Part shown: positions 1 through 8,149 of the stretch, piece by piece
Position numbering within the stretch: the first letter of the stretch is position 1
Layout of the letters: every line of letters starts with the position of its first letter
Source of the DNA: DATEPR01 sp036502345
GTDB taxonomy: Bacteria > Actinomycetota > Actinomycetes > Mycobacteriales > Pseudonocardiaceae
Direction of reading: 5' to 3'
NCBI GenBank assembly: GCA_036502345.1
Contig: DASXYT010000086.1
Span: 7,825 to 71,824, forward strand
DNA length: 64,000 bases
The notes under the pieces: generated by a model
The model's database searches: none
What the model saw: the letters and a program-made list of their open reading frames with translations, nothing else
What the model was told of the DNA's origin: nothing
Program-made: the position numbers and the translations under genes

Positions 1-224
1 GCGGCGTCGACGTGCAGGTGGTCAGGGGCGGCGATCACCAGCAGGTCGAGGTCGGGGTGCGCGGCGAACAACTCGTCCAGCGTCCGGTAGGTGGGGTTGA
101 TCGCCGTGCTCACCGGATCGACACCGGCGACGACGTCGACGTCCGGCGCTTGGTCGAGCGCAGGGATCAGCACCTGTCGGGCCCAGCCTCCGACGCCGAA
201 CACCGCGGCCCGAATCGTGCGCAT
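1..224 (-). CDS. Gfo/Idh/MocA family oxidoreductase, N-terminal part (cut by window edge)
   Basis: The visible 74 codons encode the beginning of a Rossmann-fold dehydrogenase: AVFGVGGWARQ (dinucleotide-binding GxGxxxR-like loop), then VDVVAGVDP, TYRTLDELFA and the DLDLLVIAAPDHLH strand typical of Gfo/Idh/MocA NAD(P)-dependent sugar or cyclitol oxidoreductases. The C-terminal substrate domain lies beyond base 1, so the substrate cannot be guessed. The ATG at 224 is chosen because GGGAG lies six bases upstream. It overlaps the end of the upstream methyltransferase by 58 bases in another frame, which suggests translational coupling of the two genes. The family assignment is good; the precise reaction is unknown. 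Confidence 0.8.
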   Translation of the reverse strand, partial: MRTIRAAVFGVGGWARQVLIPALDQAPDVDVVAGVDPVSTAINPTYRTLDELFAAHPDLDLLVIAAPDHLHVDA

Positions 225-928
225 CGTTTTCTCCCGGCTCCCTGGAACAACACCGCCGTAGTCGGCACGGGCACCAGCCGCACCGTCTCGATGCGACCGG
301 CCAGCCACAGGCCGACGTCGACAATCGACGGCATGACACCACGTAGTGCCACGGCCACACCGTGTCCTGCGCACTCCGCGACCAGCCGCCGACGATTGAC
401 GAACAGCGCCGGGTCGTGGATCCCCGGCGGCGGAGTGCCGGGGACGCGCTCGGCCACCGTAACCGCAAGCAGCCGCGCCAGCCATGTGTCGGCGATGGTG
501 TCGAGTACGAGGAGACCGCCCGGCTTCAGCAGTCGGCAGGCTTCGCCGACCACAGCGGACAGGTCGGTGACGTGCTCCAGGATCTCCCCCGCGCTGACGA
601 CATCGGCACAGCCGTCGGCCAGCGGTACATGACACACGTCCGCCCGGACGGCGGTGACACCGTGTTGTCCGGCCTGGGCCAGCGCGCTGGCGGTGATGTC
701 GACCCCGATGTGCCGGTAGCCCTTGCCGACGAGGTGCGGTGCGAGCAGACCGGCGCCGCAGCCGAGATCGACCAGCACGGCGCCGGGCTTCGTGGCCGGC
801 GGCATGAGAGCGCCCCGAGCGGCGGCCAGCCAGTGCAGCATCGCGAACTGCCCCCGAGGCCGCCACCACTGCGCCGCGAGATCGTCGTACTGGGCAGGAT
901 CGTTGCGCACTACCGGGGATGGGGGCAC
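167..928 (-). CDS. Class I SAM-dependent methyltransferase (UbiG-like)
   Basis: A 253-residue class I methyltransferase. Motif I VDLGCGAGLL lies at residues 53-62, followed by GVDIT (acidic ribose-binding loop), VRADVCHVPLADGCADVV and the post-motif LLKPGGLLVLDT. The opening NDPAQYDDLAAQWWRP and the overall layout resemble the UbiG/3-demethylubiquinone O-methyltransferase group, but actinobacteria use menaquinone, so a ubiquinone role is unlikely; a small hydroxylated molecule is a more plausible acceptor. The first start is GTG at 928; a second GTG at 910 would begin directly at the conserved RNDPAQYD segment and is equally possible. Its 3' end overlaps the next gene (oxidoreductase) by 58 bases, so the two are probably co-translated. 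Confidence 0.8.
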   Translation of the reverse strand: MPPSPVVRNDPAQYDDLAAQWWRPRGQFAMLHWLAAARGALMPPATKPGAVLVDLGCGAGLLAPHLVGKGYRHIGVDITASALAQAGQHGVTAVRADVCHVPLADGCADVVSAGEILEHVTDLSAVVGEACRLLKPGGLLVLDTIADTWLARLLAVTVAERVPGTPPPGIHDPALFVNRRRLVAECAGHGVAVALRGVMPSIVDVGLWLAGRIETVRLVPVPTTAVLFQGAGRKRCARFGPRCSASEAGPDRC

Positions 929-937
929 CCCACCACG

Positions 938-2119
938 CTAGCCGCGGTTGAAGTCGAAGTCGGAGATCAGATCGCCGATCAGCCGGATGCTGGTCATGAC
1001 GTCGTCGTGTCCGATGCTGCCCATCTGTTGTAGGCACATCATCCTGTCGATGCCCAGGTCCGCGTACGCCTGGAGTTTGCGGCGACAGGTTTCCGGGCTG
1101 CCGACGATCAGTGAGTCCTGCGCGCTGAGCACCGAGAAGATCTCGTCCTCCGGCACGTCCTCGCCCTGCACGATCCGGCCGATCAGCATTTTTCCCTCGG
1201 TGATCGCGTCATCCGCCTCGCCGCGCAGGAACTGGCCGGTCAGACCGCCGCCGTCCGGCTTGCTCAGCAATTCGTTCTGCAACCGCGTCGTGCTGACGAA
1301 CTGCGCTGCCGCCTCGAAGAAGGTCAGCGCGGTCACGGTGTACCAGGCCGCCGCGGCCGCGGCACCGTTGCGCATCGCCTGCTCGTCGGTTTCCGCGCAG
1401 TGCACGAACGTGAAGAACGCGACCTGGTTGTTCACGAACGAACCGACCGGCTCGGTGCACTGCTCGGCCGCTGCCCGGTACAGACCGACCATCCGTCCCG
1501 CGCGTTCCAACGACTCCCACATCGTGGTGCCCAGCACGCCGACACCCCGCCGACCCGCCTCCTCGAACGACGACGGGCTGGCCGCAGGCTGCCACAGCGG
1601 CGGATGCGGACTCTGCAGCGGCTTCGGGATGATCGACGCGTCGGTGATCTGGAAGTTGTCGCTCTCGTAGGAGAACCGGTCCGACGTCCAGATCTTCGTC
1701 ACCAGTTCGAACGCCTGCTGGGTCTGCGGGCGGACATCCGCGGCGTCGATGCCGAACAACCGCCATTCCGGGATGGTCGAACGGGTAAGCCCCAGTTCCA
1801 GCCTGCCGCCGGACAGGTGGTCCAGGGTCGCGGCCCGCTCGGCCACCCGGATCGGATGGTTGAACCGGGCAGGCGCCAGGACGGCGGAATGGCCGAGCCG
1901 GATCCTGTTGGTGTGCTGGGAGATCGCGGTGAGCAGCAGTTCCGGCGCCGACGACAGGCTGAACTCCTCGGCGCCGTGGTGCTCGACCTGCCACCAGCAG
2001 CCGTAGCCCAGTTCGTCCGCGAGTTTCGCCTGCTCGATGGCCTGCCGGAACCGGATCTGTTCATGGCCTGGCGACCACGGTCGGGGGTTCTGGATCTCGT
2101 TGAACAGGTCGATCTTCAT
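938..2119 (-). CDS. LLM class flavin-dependent oxidoreductase (luciferase-like monooxygenase)
   Basis: A 393-residue bacterial-luciferase-like TIM-barrel protein expected to use reduced flavin (FMNH2 or F420). Recognisable family segments include WWQVEHHGAEEFS near residue 42, TNRIRLGHSAVLAP, HPIRVAERAATLDHLSGGRLELGL, and the C-terminal VGSPETCRRKLQAYADLGIDRMMCLQQMG, which is typical of the long alkanal monooxygenase-like branch. The ATG at 2119 is preceded by GGAGG at good spacing. The gene ends only nine bases before the upstream start of the methyltransferase on the same strand, so it may lead a small operon with the methyltransferase and oxidoreductase. The substrate is not predictable from sequence. 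Confidence 0.88.
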   Translation of the reverse strand: MKIDLFNEIQNPRPWSPGHEQIRFRQAIEQAKLADELGYGCWWQVEHHGAEEFSLSSAPELLLTAISQHTNRIRLGHSAVLAPARFNHPIRVAERAATLDHLSGGRLELGLTRSTIPEWRLFGIDAADVRPQTQQAFELVTKIWTSDRFSYESDNFQITDASIIPKPLQSPHPPLWQPAASPSSFEEAGRRGVGVLGTTMWESLERAGRMVGLYRAAAEQCTEPVGSFVNNQVAFFTFVHCAETDEQAMRNGAAAAAAWYTVTALTFFEAAAQFVSTTRLQNELLSKPDGGGLTGQFLRGEADDAITEGKMLIGRIVQGEDVPEDEIFSVLSAQDSLIVGSPETCRRKLQAYADLGIDRMMCLQQMGSIGHDDVMTSIRLIGDLISDFDFNRG

Positions 2120-2182
2120 TGAGGGACCTCCGCCGTCACGCCGACACCCGCCGACCGTCAGTCGCGCTGCGCAATCAGTCCG

Positions 2183-2725
2183 TTACCAAGCGAATGGCTG
2201 AAGCTGTTGGTCCAATGGTGCGTTCGTCATCCGATTGGCCAGCGTCGACATTGTGTAGGTCCCGATGCCGAGCACGACCTCGAGCGCGTTCTGGCTGGTG
2301 TAGCCCCGCGCGAGGAACGCCTGCCACGATTCGTCACTGACCGCTCCGGTGCTCGCGATGACGTCAAGCGTGAACACCCGGATCGCTTCGAGGCGGTCGT
2401 CGGCAAGCGGCTTCCCACCCCGCAGTGCGGCAATGAGGTCCGCGCCCGCGTCCAGCGCTGTCAGCCTCGCCGTGTGCATGGCCACGCAGACGTGGCACTC
2501 GTTGCGGGTCGCGATCGTCATGATGACCACCTCGCGGGCGATCGGGTCCAGCGTCGTGGTCTCGAATGCCGCGCTGAGCTTGAGGAAGCCGTCCAGCAGT
2601 TGCGGCACGGCGGCCATCCTGGCGACCGGCGCCGGCAGGTAACCGAGGTGCTTGGTGGTCGCCGCCACGGATCGACGGGCGGCGGGCGGGGCGGATTCGA
2701 GGGTGTGGTCCGTGAACACGGGCAT
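2183..2725 (-). CDS. AhpD-like carboxymuconolactone decarboxylase/alkylhydroperoxidase family protein
   Basis: A 180-residue AhpD-fold protein. It contains the exact redox motif E-x11-C-x2-C-x3-H of AhpD-type peroxidases (E65, C77, C80, H84), so it should act as a thiol-dependent (hydro)peroxidase or disulfide relay rather than a lactone decarboxylase. The start ATG at 2725 is chosen because the open frame upstream runs into the divergent regulator's control region. It is transcribed away from a MarR-family gene, with a 44-bp imperfect palindrome lying between the two starts; this is the usual layout of OhrR/MarR-type thiol-peroxide sensors and their targets. The sensing molecule is inferred, not shown. 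Confidence 0.85.
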   Translation of the reverse strand: MPVFTDHTLESAPPAARRSVAATTKHLGYLPAPVARMAAVPQLLDGFLKLSAAFETTTLDPIAREVVIMTIATRNECHVCVAMHTARLTALDAGADLIAALRGGKPLADDRLEAIRVFTLDVIASTGAVSDESWQAFLARGYTSQNALEVVLGIGTYTMSTLANRMTNAPLDQQLQPFAW

Positions 2726-2742
2726 GATGACTGCTCCAGTAG

Positions 2743-2786
2743 ACTCGACAACGTGGTTGACGAAATAGTAAACCGAGTTGTCGAGT
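2743..2786. promoter_or_regulatory. Long palindromic operator between AhpD-like and MarR genes
   Basis: Perfect 10-bp inverted arms (ACTCGACAAC at 2743-2752 and GTTGTCGAGT at 2777-2786) enclose a further imperfect symmetrical core (GGTT at 2755-2758 against AACC at 2771-2774, AC/GT inside). It fills the gap between the divergent starts at 2725 and 2793, so a bound dimer, probably the adjacent MarR protein, would control both genes. Confidence 0.65.
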
Positions 2787-2792
2787 TTGCCA

Positions 2793-3257
2793 ATGGCTGA
2801 GCAGGGCTCCGGCTTCGAGTTGCCCCTCCTGCTGTTCGCAGGCTTCCGCACGCTCATCGACGCGCTGCACACCGAACTGGCCAGGCAGGGCCACCCTGAC
2901 GTGCGCCCGGCCTACGGCTTCGCCATGCAGGCGATCGGCATCGACGGAGCGACGGCCAGCGAACTGGGCAGGCGCCTCGGCGTCTCGAAGCAGGCTGCCG
3001 GCAAGACCGTGGACCGGCTGGCGGCCCTCGGCTACGCGGAGCGGGTGGACGACGACACGGACGGCCGCCGCAAGCTGGTCCGGCTCACCCCACGCGGGAT
3101 CGACTCACTGGTCAGGTCGGCCGAGATCTTCGACCAGCTACGCGCACAGTGGGCGGCGACCCTGGGCCAGAACCGGTTGGCCAGCATGGAGAACGACCTG
3201 CGCACGGTGGTGCCGACCGACGGCTTCCGCCTCGACGTCGCAGGCTGGTTCGGCTGA
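2793..3257 (+). CDS. MarR family transcriptional regulator
   Basis: A 154-residue winged-helix regulator. The central part TASELGRRLGVSKQAAGKTVDRLAALGY is a recognition-helix region of MarR type, followed by a DDDTDGRRK wing (D-x-R-D/R wing motif variant) and LTPRG. The N-terminal helix (FRTLIDALHTELARQG) is the dimerisation region. No conserved N-terminal Cys of the OhrR type is present, so direct thiol sensing is not supported. The ATG at 2793 is preferred to a TTG at 2778, because the latter falls inside the operator palindrome. It probably represses itself and the divergent AhpD-like peroxidase gene. Confidence 0.82.
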   Translation: MAEQGSGFELPLLLFAGFRTLIDALHTELARQGHPDVRPAYGFAMQAIGIDGATASELGRRLGVSKQAAGKTVDRLAALGYAERVDDDTDGRRKLVRLTPRGIDSLVRSAEIFDQLRAQWAATLGQNRLASMENDLRTVVPTDGFRLDVAGWFG

Positions 3258-3266
3258 GGCACCGCC

Positions 3267-4883
3267 TCAGCGTTCCGCCACCGTCACCGTGACCGGCTCG
3301 GCGACGGACGTCTCGTCGATGTCCGACGTGCGCACCGTGATCACCAACTGCCACGAGCCCGCTATCGAGATGTCCTTGACCGCCGACCGGTACGTGCCCA
3401 TGCCGACGTGCTGCACGGTGGCCCACAACGGACTGAACTCACGGGCGGGCAGAACGAACTCCACGTCCAACTCGGCCACGTCCATCCGCCACCCGTGCGG
3501 GTTGAGCACGGTGACCGACACGACGTCCGGGCCGGTGGTCAGCGGCCGGAACTTCACCTTCAACGTGCCGGCACCGCGTGGCCCCCCGGTGTCGAACGCG
3601 ATCGTGTTGTAGTCCGGTGTGGACGGTAAGGCGGGGAGATGTGTCCGCGCGGGCTGGGTGTTGACCAGGGCGGCGGTCAACGCGAGCACGACAACGGCAC
3701 CAGCCGTCTCGGCAACGACGGCGTACCGAGGTGAGGCCGCCCGGGACCGGACCCAGCGCCGGGACAGCCACACCGCGCCGAGCAACCCCGCGACAGCGGC
3801 GATCTTGAGCAGCAGCAGCCGGCCGTACTCGGTGTCCACGAACGCGAGCCAGCCGCCCAACTGCCGCCAACTCTGGTACGTCCCCGTCAGCACGAGCACG
3901 GCAACGCAGGCAAATGCGGGCCGGGAGAACCGTTGCACCGCCTCGGCGGGTGGCTTCGCCTGCCACAACACGACAAGACCGCCGAGCCAGAGGCCCATCG
4001 CGGCCAGGTGCAGCGCGTCCACCGGCAGTGCCAGAGCCGACTGCGATCCGCTGATCAGGTGCCCGGAGATCGACCATGTGACCGCCAACCCGGTGCCCAG
4101 CGCGGCGCACACCCAGCCGAGCACCGCCCGCCGCCGGGCCGCCAGCACCTCGCTGAGCAGCGGTACGGCGATGGCCAGCAGCGACACCCGCAGCGCGAGA
4201 CCGGTCCCCAGCGGCAGGGCCATGGTGGACGCGAAGAGGTCGGTGTCCAACAGGTGGCCCAGCCCGACCCCGGCACCGTAGGGCCCCTGCAGCAGCGCGT
4301 CGGCGACGGTGGACAGCAGCAACACCGGCCACGAGCCCCAGATCAGCCTGCGTATCCGCCGCTCCGCGGCACCCTCCGGCCAGCACAGCAGCACGAAGCC
4401 GACCGCACCGAACAGCAGTGCGAAACTCGCGTAGCCGAGGACCCGGCTGGTCCAGTACAGGACGCCGACCGTCGTGCTGCCCGCCGGTGGCAGGGCGACC
4501 GCCGCGGTGCTGGACGGATGCCCGACGGAGAACGTGAATACCCCGGACACCGGGCTCGAATCGGCCGACACCACGCGCCACGCCACGGTGTAGGTGCCGT
4601 CGGCCGTGGACGTGACCGCGACGCCGACGGTGTCCGCCCGGCCGGTGATGTGGCCCGCCCTGCCGTTGTCCACGGCCGAGCCGTCCGGTGCCAGCACCCG
4701 CACGCCGCCCGCCGTGACCTGCACGCGCTCGCCGAAGGTCAACGTCACGTGGCCGGGCACCGAGGCCAGCACCCCGAGCGATCCGGGCTGGGTGGAGATC
4801 AACTGAGCGTGTGCCGATGCCGGGCCCGCGCTCGCGAACAACGCCACGAGGACGCCGACCAGCACCAGCAGGGTGGCTCTCAT
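3267..4883 (-). CDS. CopC-CopD copper resistance/uptake fusion with C-terminal YtkA-like domain
   Basis: A 538-residue membrane protein made of three parts. A signal peptide ends at ASA, leaving His25 (SAHAQL) as N-terminal residue, the expected copper ligand of CopC; the CopC beta-sandwich covers about residues 25-120 (LTFGERVQ, GTYTVAWRVVSADSSPVSGVF). About residues 135-410 form a multi-helix CopD domain. The last 110 residues (VSVTVLNPHGWRMDVAEL, GSWQLVITVRT) resemble YtkA-like domains. It should move or handle copper at the cell surface, as in YcnJ-type proteins. It overlaps the upstream ycnI-like gene by ATGA (4880-4883), so both are translated together. Confidence 0.9.
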   Translation of the reverse strand: MRATLLVLVGVLVALFASAGPASAHAQLISTQPGSLGVLASVPGHVTLTFGERVQVTAGGVRVLAPDGSAVDNGRAGHITGRADTVGVAVTSTADGTYTVAWRVVSADSSPVSGVFTFSVGHPSSTAAVALPPAGSTTVGVLYWTSRVLGYASFALLFGAVGFVLLCWPEGAAERRIRRLIWGSWPVLLLSTVADALLQGPYGAGVGLGHLLDTDLFASTMALPLGTGLALRVSLLAIAVPLLSEVLAARRRAVLGWVCAALGTGLAVTWSISGHLISGSQSALALPVDALHLAAMGLWLGGLVVLWQAKPPAEAVQRFSRPAFACVAVLVLTGTYQSWRQLGGWLAFVDTEYGRLLLLKIAAVAGLLGAVWLSRRWVRSRAASPRYAVVAETAGAVVVLALTAALVNTQPARTHLPALPSTPDYNTIAFDTGGPRGAGTLKVKFRPLTTGPDVVSVTVLNPHGWRMDVAELDVEFVLPAREFSPLWATVQHVGMGTYRSAVKDISIAGSWQLVITVRTSDIDETSVAEPVTVTVAER

Positions 4884-5569
4884 CTTCGGCTGCGGGTGCG
4901 CCGCAGCGCGATGGCCGCCAGCACGCAGGCGACCAGGCCGACGAGAACACTGATGACCTCGACCGGGAACTCGGTCGGTCCGTACGGCGACGGATCGGCC
5001 GTGTCCAGATTGGTCGATGCCGAGCGCAACAGCGGATCGTCGCTCAGCAGTGTCACGGTCGGCGCGGGATGCTCGGGCGCCGCCACGCCCGGCGTCGGGG
5101 TGTCGATCCAGCGCACCACGTCACCGTTGCTGTAGGTCTGGATCGCCTTGAACACCAGCCGGTCGGTGTTGGTGGGCAGCGGGCCGAGCGACACCGTGAA
5201 GTCCTCGAAGTTGTCCGGCGCGATCTTGCCGCCGGACCAGATGATCCGCGACACCGCCTCGGTGACCGGGCCGTCGTCGGACATCAGCGGTTTGGTGAGC
5301 TTGACCTTGTCGACCTGGATGTGCCAGCCGGGCAGTGTTTTCGCCACCACGGATGCGATCGGGTGAGCGGCCGGGAACGCGATCTCCAGTTCCGTGGTGT
5401 TGGCGGAGGTCTCCTCGTTGGGCACCTGGAAGGAGATGTCCGCCATGCTGCCCTGGGTCGCGATGTTCGGCGTGGCCACGACGTGTGCGGATGCGGTCCC
5501 GATGCCGGCCACCAGGCCGCCGACCACGACCGCGCCCACCGCGATGACCTTGCCTAACAAGTATTCCAT
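4880..5569 (-). CDS. ycnI: YcnI family copper-binding membrane protein (DUF1775)
   Basis: A 229-residue secreted and C-terminally anchored protein. A signal peptide precedes ASAH; His29 would become the N-terminal residue, the known copper ligand of YcnI proteins. The DUF1775 core contains FQVPNEETSANTTELEIAFP, LPGWHIQVDK and the SGGKIAPDNFEDFTVSLGPLP segment; a transmembrane helix near residues 203-222 is followed by a basic tail (RRTRSRR). It is the first gene of a two-gene unit with the CopC-CopD fusion. Together they should bind extracellular copper and pass it to or through CopD. A short AT-rich upstream region (about 5570-5660) is the probable promoter. Confidence 0.9.
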   Translation of the reverse strand: MEYLLGKVIAVGAVVVGGLVAGIGTASAHVVATPNIATQGSMADISFQVPNEETSANTTELEIAFPAAHPIASVVAKTLPGWHIQVDKVKLTKPLMSDDGPVTEAVSRIIWSGGKIAPDNFEDFTVSLGPLPTNTDRLVFKAIQTYSNGDVVRWIDTPTPGVAAPEHPAPTVTLLSDDPLLRSASTNLDTADPSPYGPTEFPVEVISVLVGLVACVLAAIALRRTRSRR

Positions 5570-5683
5570 TATCTACCCCATTTGTCTGGGCAGGACCGGG
5601 GTCGTGCTGCTCGTCGGAAAAATACCTTTACCACATGTGCACAGATATAAGTAGAAACCCTTGGGGGGTGTCGACTCCCGGCC

Positions 5684-6262
5684 TCACGAAGCCGGGTGCA
5701 GATGGGTGCGCTGGCCGTCGTGGTCGAAGACGCACAGCACCTCCGCAGGCCCTTCGTGCGCGCCGAACGCGTGCGGAATCATCGTGGAGAACGCAGCGGC
5801 CTGGCCCGTTTCCACCAGGATGGTCCGCTCCCCCAACAGCAGCACGACGGTGCCGGACAGCACGGTGAACCAGTCCTTGCCAGGATGCACCTTCAATTCG
5901 GTGGTGCCGCGCACGGGTGCCGGTCTGGTGATCCGCATCTTGGCAACGGAGATGCCGAGCGGCCCTGGTTCCCTGGTCAGCATCCACGTGGTCATGCCTC
6001 GGGCCTCGTCCCGCCTCGGCCGGATCACCACGTCCTCGTCGTCGACGGACTCGACCAGTTGGTCGAGGGTGCTGCCCAGCGCCCTGGCGATCGGGGCGAG
6101 TTGGTCCAGCGCGATCCGCCGGTGGCCGGTCTCGATCCGGCTCAGCGTGGACGGGCTCAGGTAGCAGCGGGCGGCCAGGTCGTCCAGCGACCAGCCCTTG
6201 GCCACCCGGAGCCCCCTGATCCGCTGGCGGACCAGGCTGTCCAACATCCCGTCTTGCGTCAT
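5684..6262 (-). CDS. XRE family transcriptional regulator with C-terminal cupin domain
   Basis: A 192-residue regulator. An HTH_3 domain (RIRGLRVAKGWSLDDLAARCYLSPSTLSRIETG, about residues 10-45) is joined to a small cupin (about 110-190: LKVHPGKDWFTVLSGTVVLLLGERTI, AAAFSTMIPHAFGAH) that probably binds a small ligand. This architecture resembles PuuR/SutR-like repressors. ATG at 6262 is taken as start; a TTG lies two codons upstream. A perfect 7-bp inverted repeat straddles the start codon, which suggests autoregulation. The divergent methyltransferase gene starts 36 bases away and is the most likely second target. Confidence 0.85.
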   Translation of the reverse strand: MTQDGMLDSLVRQRIRGLRVAKGWSLDDLAARCYLSPSTLSRIETGHRRIALDQLAPIARALGSTLDQLVESVDDEDVVIRPRRDEARGMTTWMLTREPGPLGISVAKMRITRPAPVRGTTELKVHPGKDWFTVLSGTVVLLLGERTILVETGQAAAFSTMIPHAFGAHEGPAEVLCVFDHDGQRTHLHPAS

Positions 6263-6270
6263 ACGCAAGA
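6252..6270. promoter_or_regulatory. Inverted repeat over the XRE-cupin start codon
   Basis: TCTTGCG (6252-6258) and CGCAAGA (6264-6270) form a perfect repeat with a 5-base centre covering the regulator's ATG. A further half-site GCGCAAGG lies at about 6283-6290, just before the divergent methyltransferase. This is a likely operator for the XRE-cupin protein. Confidence 0.5.
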
Positions 6271-6298
6271 GTCTATGCCATCAGCGCAAGGTGCCCGT

Positions 6299-7147
6299 AT
6301 GGTCGAGCACATGGCGAACCACCAACACCAGCACGCCGCCGACCAGGACTGGTCGGCCATGATCGAACTCCTGGACCTGGACGGCGAGGTGCTGCACGAG
6401 TACCTGGCCGACGCGACGTCGTGGGTCCGCCAACTGTCCGACGGCCACCCCCGGGACCGGATCGTGGACCTGGGCAGCGGTACCGGAACCGGCGCCATCG
6501 CCCTGGCCCAGCGGTTCGAGGGCGCCGAGGTCATCGCCGTGGACGCGGCCGCGCCGGTACTGGAACGGCTGCGGGTCAAGGCCGTCGATCTCGGCCTGGC
6601 CGAGCGGGTGCGGACCGTGGTGGCCGACCTGGACGCCGGCTGGCCCGCGATCGACGACGTGGACGTGGTGTGGGCGTCCAACTCCATGCACCACATGGCG
6701 GATCCCGATCGCGTCCTCGCCGACATCCACGACGCGCTGCGCCCCGGCGGGCTGCTGGTGGTGGCCGAGATGGAGTCGTTCCCGCGCTTCCTGCCGGACA
6801 ACGTCGGCGACGGGCTCGAAGCACGCTGCCATGCCACCGCCGCCGAACAGACTCGCCACGAACTACCGCATCTCGGCGGCGACTGGGGTGCCATGGCGGC
6901 CAAGGCGGGCTTCACCATCGAGGCCCAGCGGACGTTCACCGTCGACCTGACGCCACCGCTGCCCGACGCCACCGGCCGCTTCGCGCAGGAATCCCTGCGC
7001 CGGATGCGGCAGCACCTGGCCGAGAGCCTGACCTCCGACGACCTGGCCACGCTCGACGCCCTGATCGACGGGCCGGACAGCGTGCTGCACCGCACCGACC
7101 TGAGTGTGCGCACGGCGAGGACCCTGTGGGCGGGCCGGCGGTCGTGA
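6299..7147 (+). CDS. Class I SAM-dependent methyltransferase
   Basis: A 282-residue methyltransferase with motif I VDLGSGTGTGAIALA near residue 55, the acidic AVDAAAPVLERL loop, motif IV VDVVWASNSMHHMADPDRVL and post-motif ALRPGGLLVVAE. A His-rich start (HMANHQHQHAADQDW) precedes the fold. The start at 6299 is the first ATG after the divergent regulator; an ATG at 6311 is an alternative. It is transcribed away from the XRE-cupin regulator and probably controlled by it. The acceptor molecule is unknown. Confidence 0.8.
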   Translation: MVEHMANHQHQHAADQDWSAMIELLDLDGEVLHEYLADATSWVRQLSDGHPRDRIVDLGSGTGTGAIALAQRFEGAEVIAVDAAAPVLERLRVKAVDLGLAERVRTVVADLDAGWPAIDDVDVVWASNSMHHMADPDRVLADIHDALRPGGLLVVAEMESFPRFLPDNVGDGLEARCHATAAEQTRHELPHLGGDWGAMAAKAGFTIEAQRTFTVDLTPPLPDATGRFAQESLRRMRQHLAESLTSDDLATLDALIDGPDSVLHRTDLSVRTARTLWAGRRS

Positions 7148-7148
7148 G

Positions 7149-8072
7149 TTAGGCGCGCCTCGGGACGGAAATGGACGGCACCGGGCCGAACGACGGCGAG
7201 ACGGCGAACGCCGTGTCGGAGTGGAGCTCGTCGGGCGCCAGGCCACGGTCGATACCGTGCGGCACAACGGTTTGGCCCGGCTCCAGGGCAAGCTTCCTAC
7301 CGTTGAGGTAGACGTCGATCATGTCCGGCTCGAACGACACCATGTCGGCCACCTTGGCCACCTCGGGCCACGCCTCCGGGTAGGACCACGCCGCCCGACC
7401 GCGCTGGCCGATCTCGTAGTAGCTGGCCAAACCCTTGTACGGGCAGAACGTCTGGCCGTCGACCGGGGTCAGCGCCGACTCGTCGACATCCGAACGCGGC
7501 ACGTACCAGCGGGGTGCGAAGCCCGACTCGTAGAGCACCACCGGGCGCCGGGTCTCGGCGATCACGCGATCCCCGTCCCGCACCACGAGGTGACGGGACG
7601 TCTGCCGGATGTCGTTGCGGTGGTACAGGTCCGCCGCGTGCCCCACGATGCGCTCGTCCTCCTCGTAGAAGGCTTCCATCGCGCGCCAGGCGAACGCCAC
7701 CCTGTCCCACAGCACGGCCGCGTACTCCGGCAGGTCCGTGAACCGCCAGGCGGCCCGGTTGGCCTGCTGCTCGCCGGCGTGGACGCTGAACCACGCGGTC
7801 GCCCCGAGGTCACGGTGGTCCGTCGTGTGGCTCTCCGCAGTGAGGACGCCGTCACCGACGTCGGCGAGCGGGAAGAACGCCACCGGGTAGCGGCCGGGTT
7901 CGTGCAGCAGGACCACGTCCTCGCTGTCGGCCACCCACTCGCCACCGAACCGCACGCGCATCCGCCGCCGCAGCGGCTCGGCGAACAGCAGTCGCTCCGG
8001 CAACGGCTCCGCCGTCAGGAACTGCCCAACCGACCTGGTCGACAACGGTCCCTGCTGCCATGCAAGACCCAA
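7149..8072 (-). CDS. Tandem DUF427 domain protein
   Basis: A protein of about 307 residues with two DUF427 domains. The second carries the typical RRPVVLYESGFAPRWYVPRSDV, TFCPYKGLASYYEI and AAWSYPEAWPEVAKVADMVSFEP series; the first has RVRFGGEWVADSEDVVLLHEPGRYPVAFFPLADV. The biochemical function of DUF427 is not established. A TTG start at 8072 is chosen because a strong AAGGAGG lies eight bases upstream; the open frame continues further but without a ribosome site. The divergent CGNR regulator has an almost identical leader (GAGGAGGTGGG), and the two share a 31-bp inverted-repeat region. Confidence 0.85.
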   Translation of the reverse strand: MGLAWQQGPLSTRSVGQFLTAEPLPERLLFAEPLRRRMRVRFGGEWVADSEDVVLLHEPGRYPVAFFPLADVGDGVLTAESHTTDHRDLGATAWFSVHAGEQQANRAAWRFTDLPEYAAVLWDRVAFAWRAMEAFYEEDERIVGHAADLYHRNDIRQTSRHLVVRDGDRVIAETRRPVVLYESGFAPRWYVPRSDVDESALTPVDGQTFCPYKGLASYYEIGQRGRAAWSYPEAWPEVAKVADMVSFEPDMIDVYLNGRKLALEPGQTVVPHGIDRGLAPDELHSDTAFAVSPSFGPVPSISVPRRA

Positions 8073-8089
8073 CGGTCCCACCTCCTTGG

Positions 8090-8120
8090 CTAATGCGTAA
8101 TATGACAATACATGCATTAG
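8090..8120. promoter_or_regulatory. Inverted repeat between DUF427 and CGNR genes
   Basis: CTAATGC (8090-8096) and GCATTAG (8114-8120) are perfect arms around an AT-rich 17-base centre. This AT-rich centre (TAATATGACAATA) in a GC-rich genome probably contains both divergent promoters, so the site could regulate the two transcripts together, plausibly by the CGNR protein. Confidence 0.55.
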
Positions 8121-8149
8121 TCAGCTACATGCAAGAGGAGGTGGGCGCT

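Noticed and set aside
5657..5669. CsoR copper operator as a separate feature
   Set aside because: The ACCCTTGGGGGGT stretch has only four symmetrical bases per arm and lies close to the 3' end of the next gene; too weak to list as a site, mentioned only with the copper finding.
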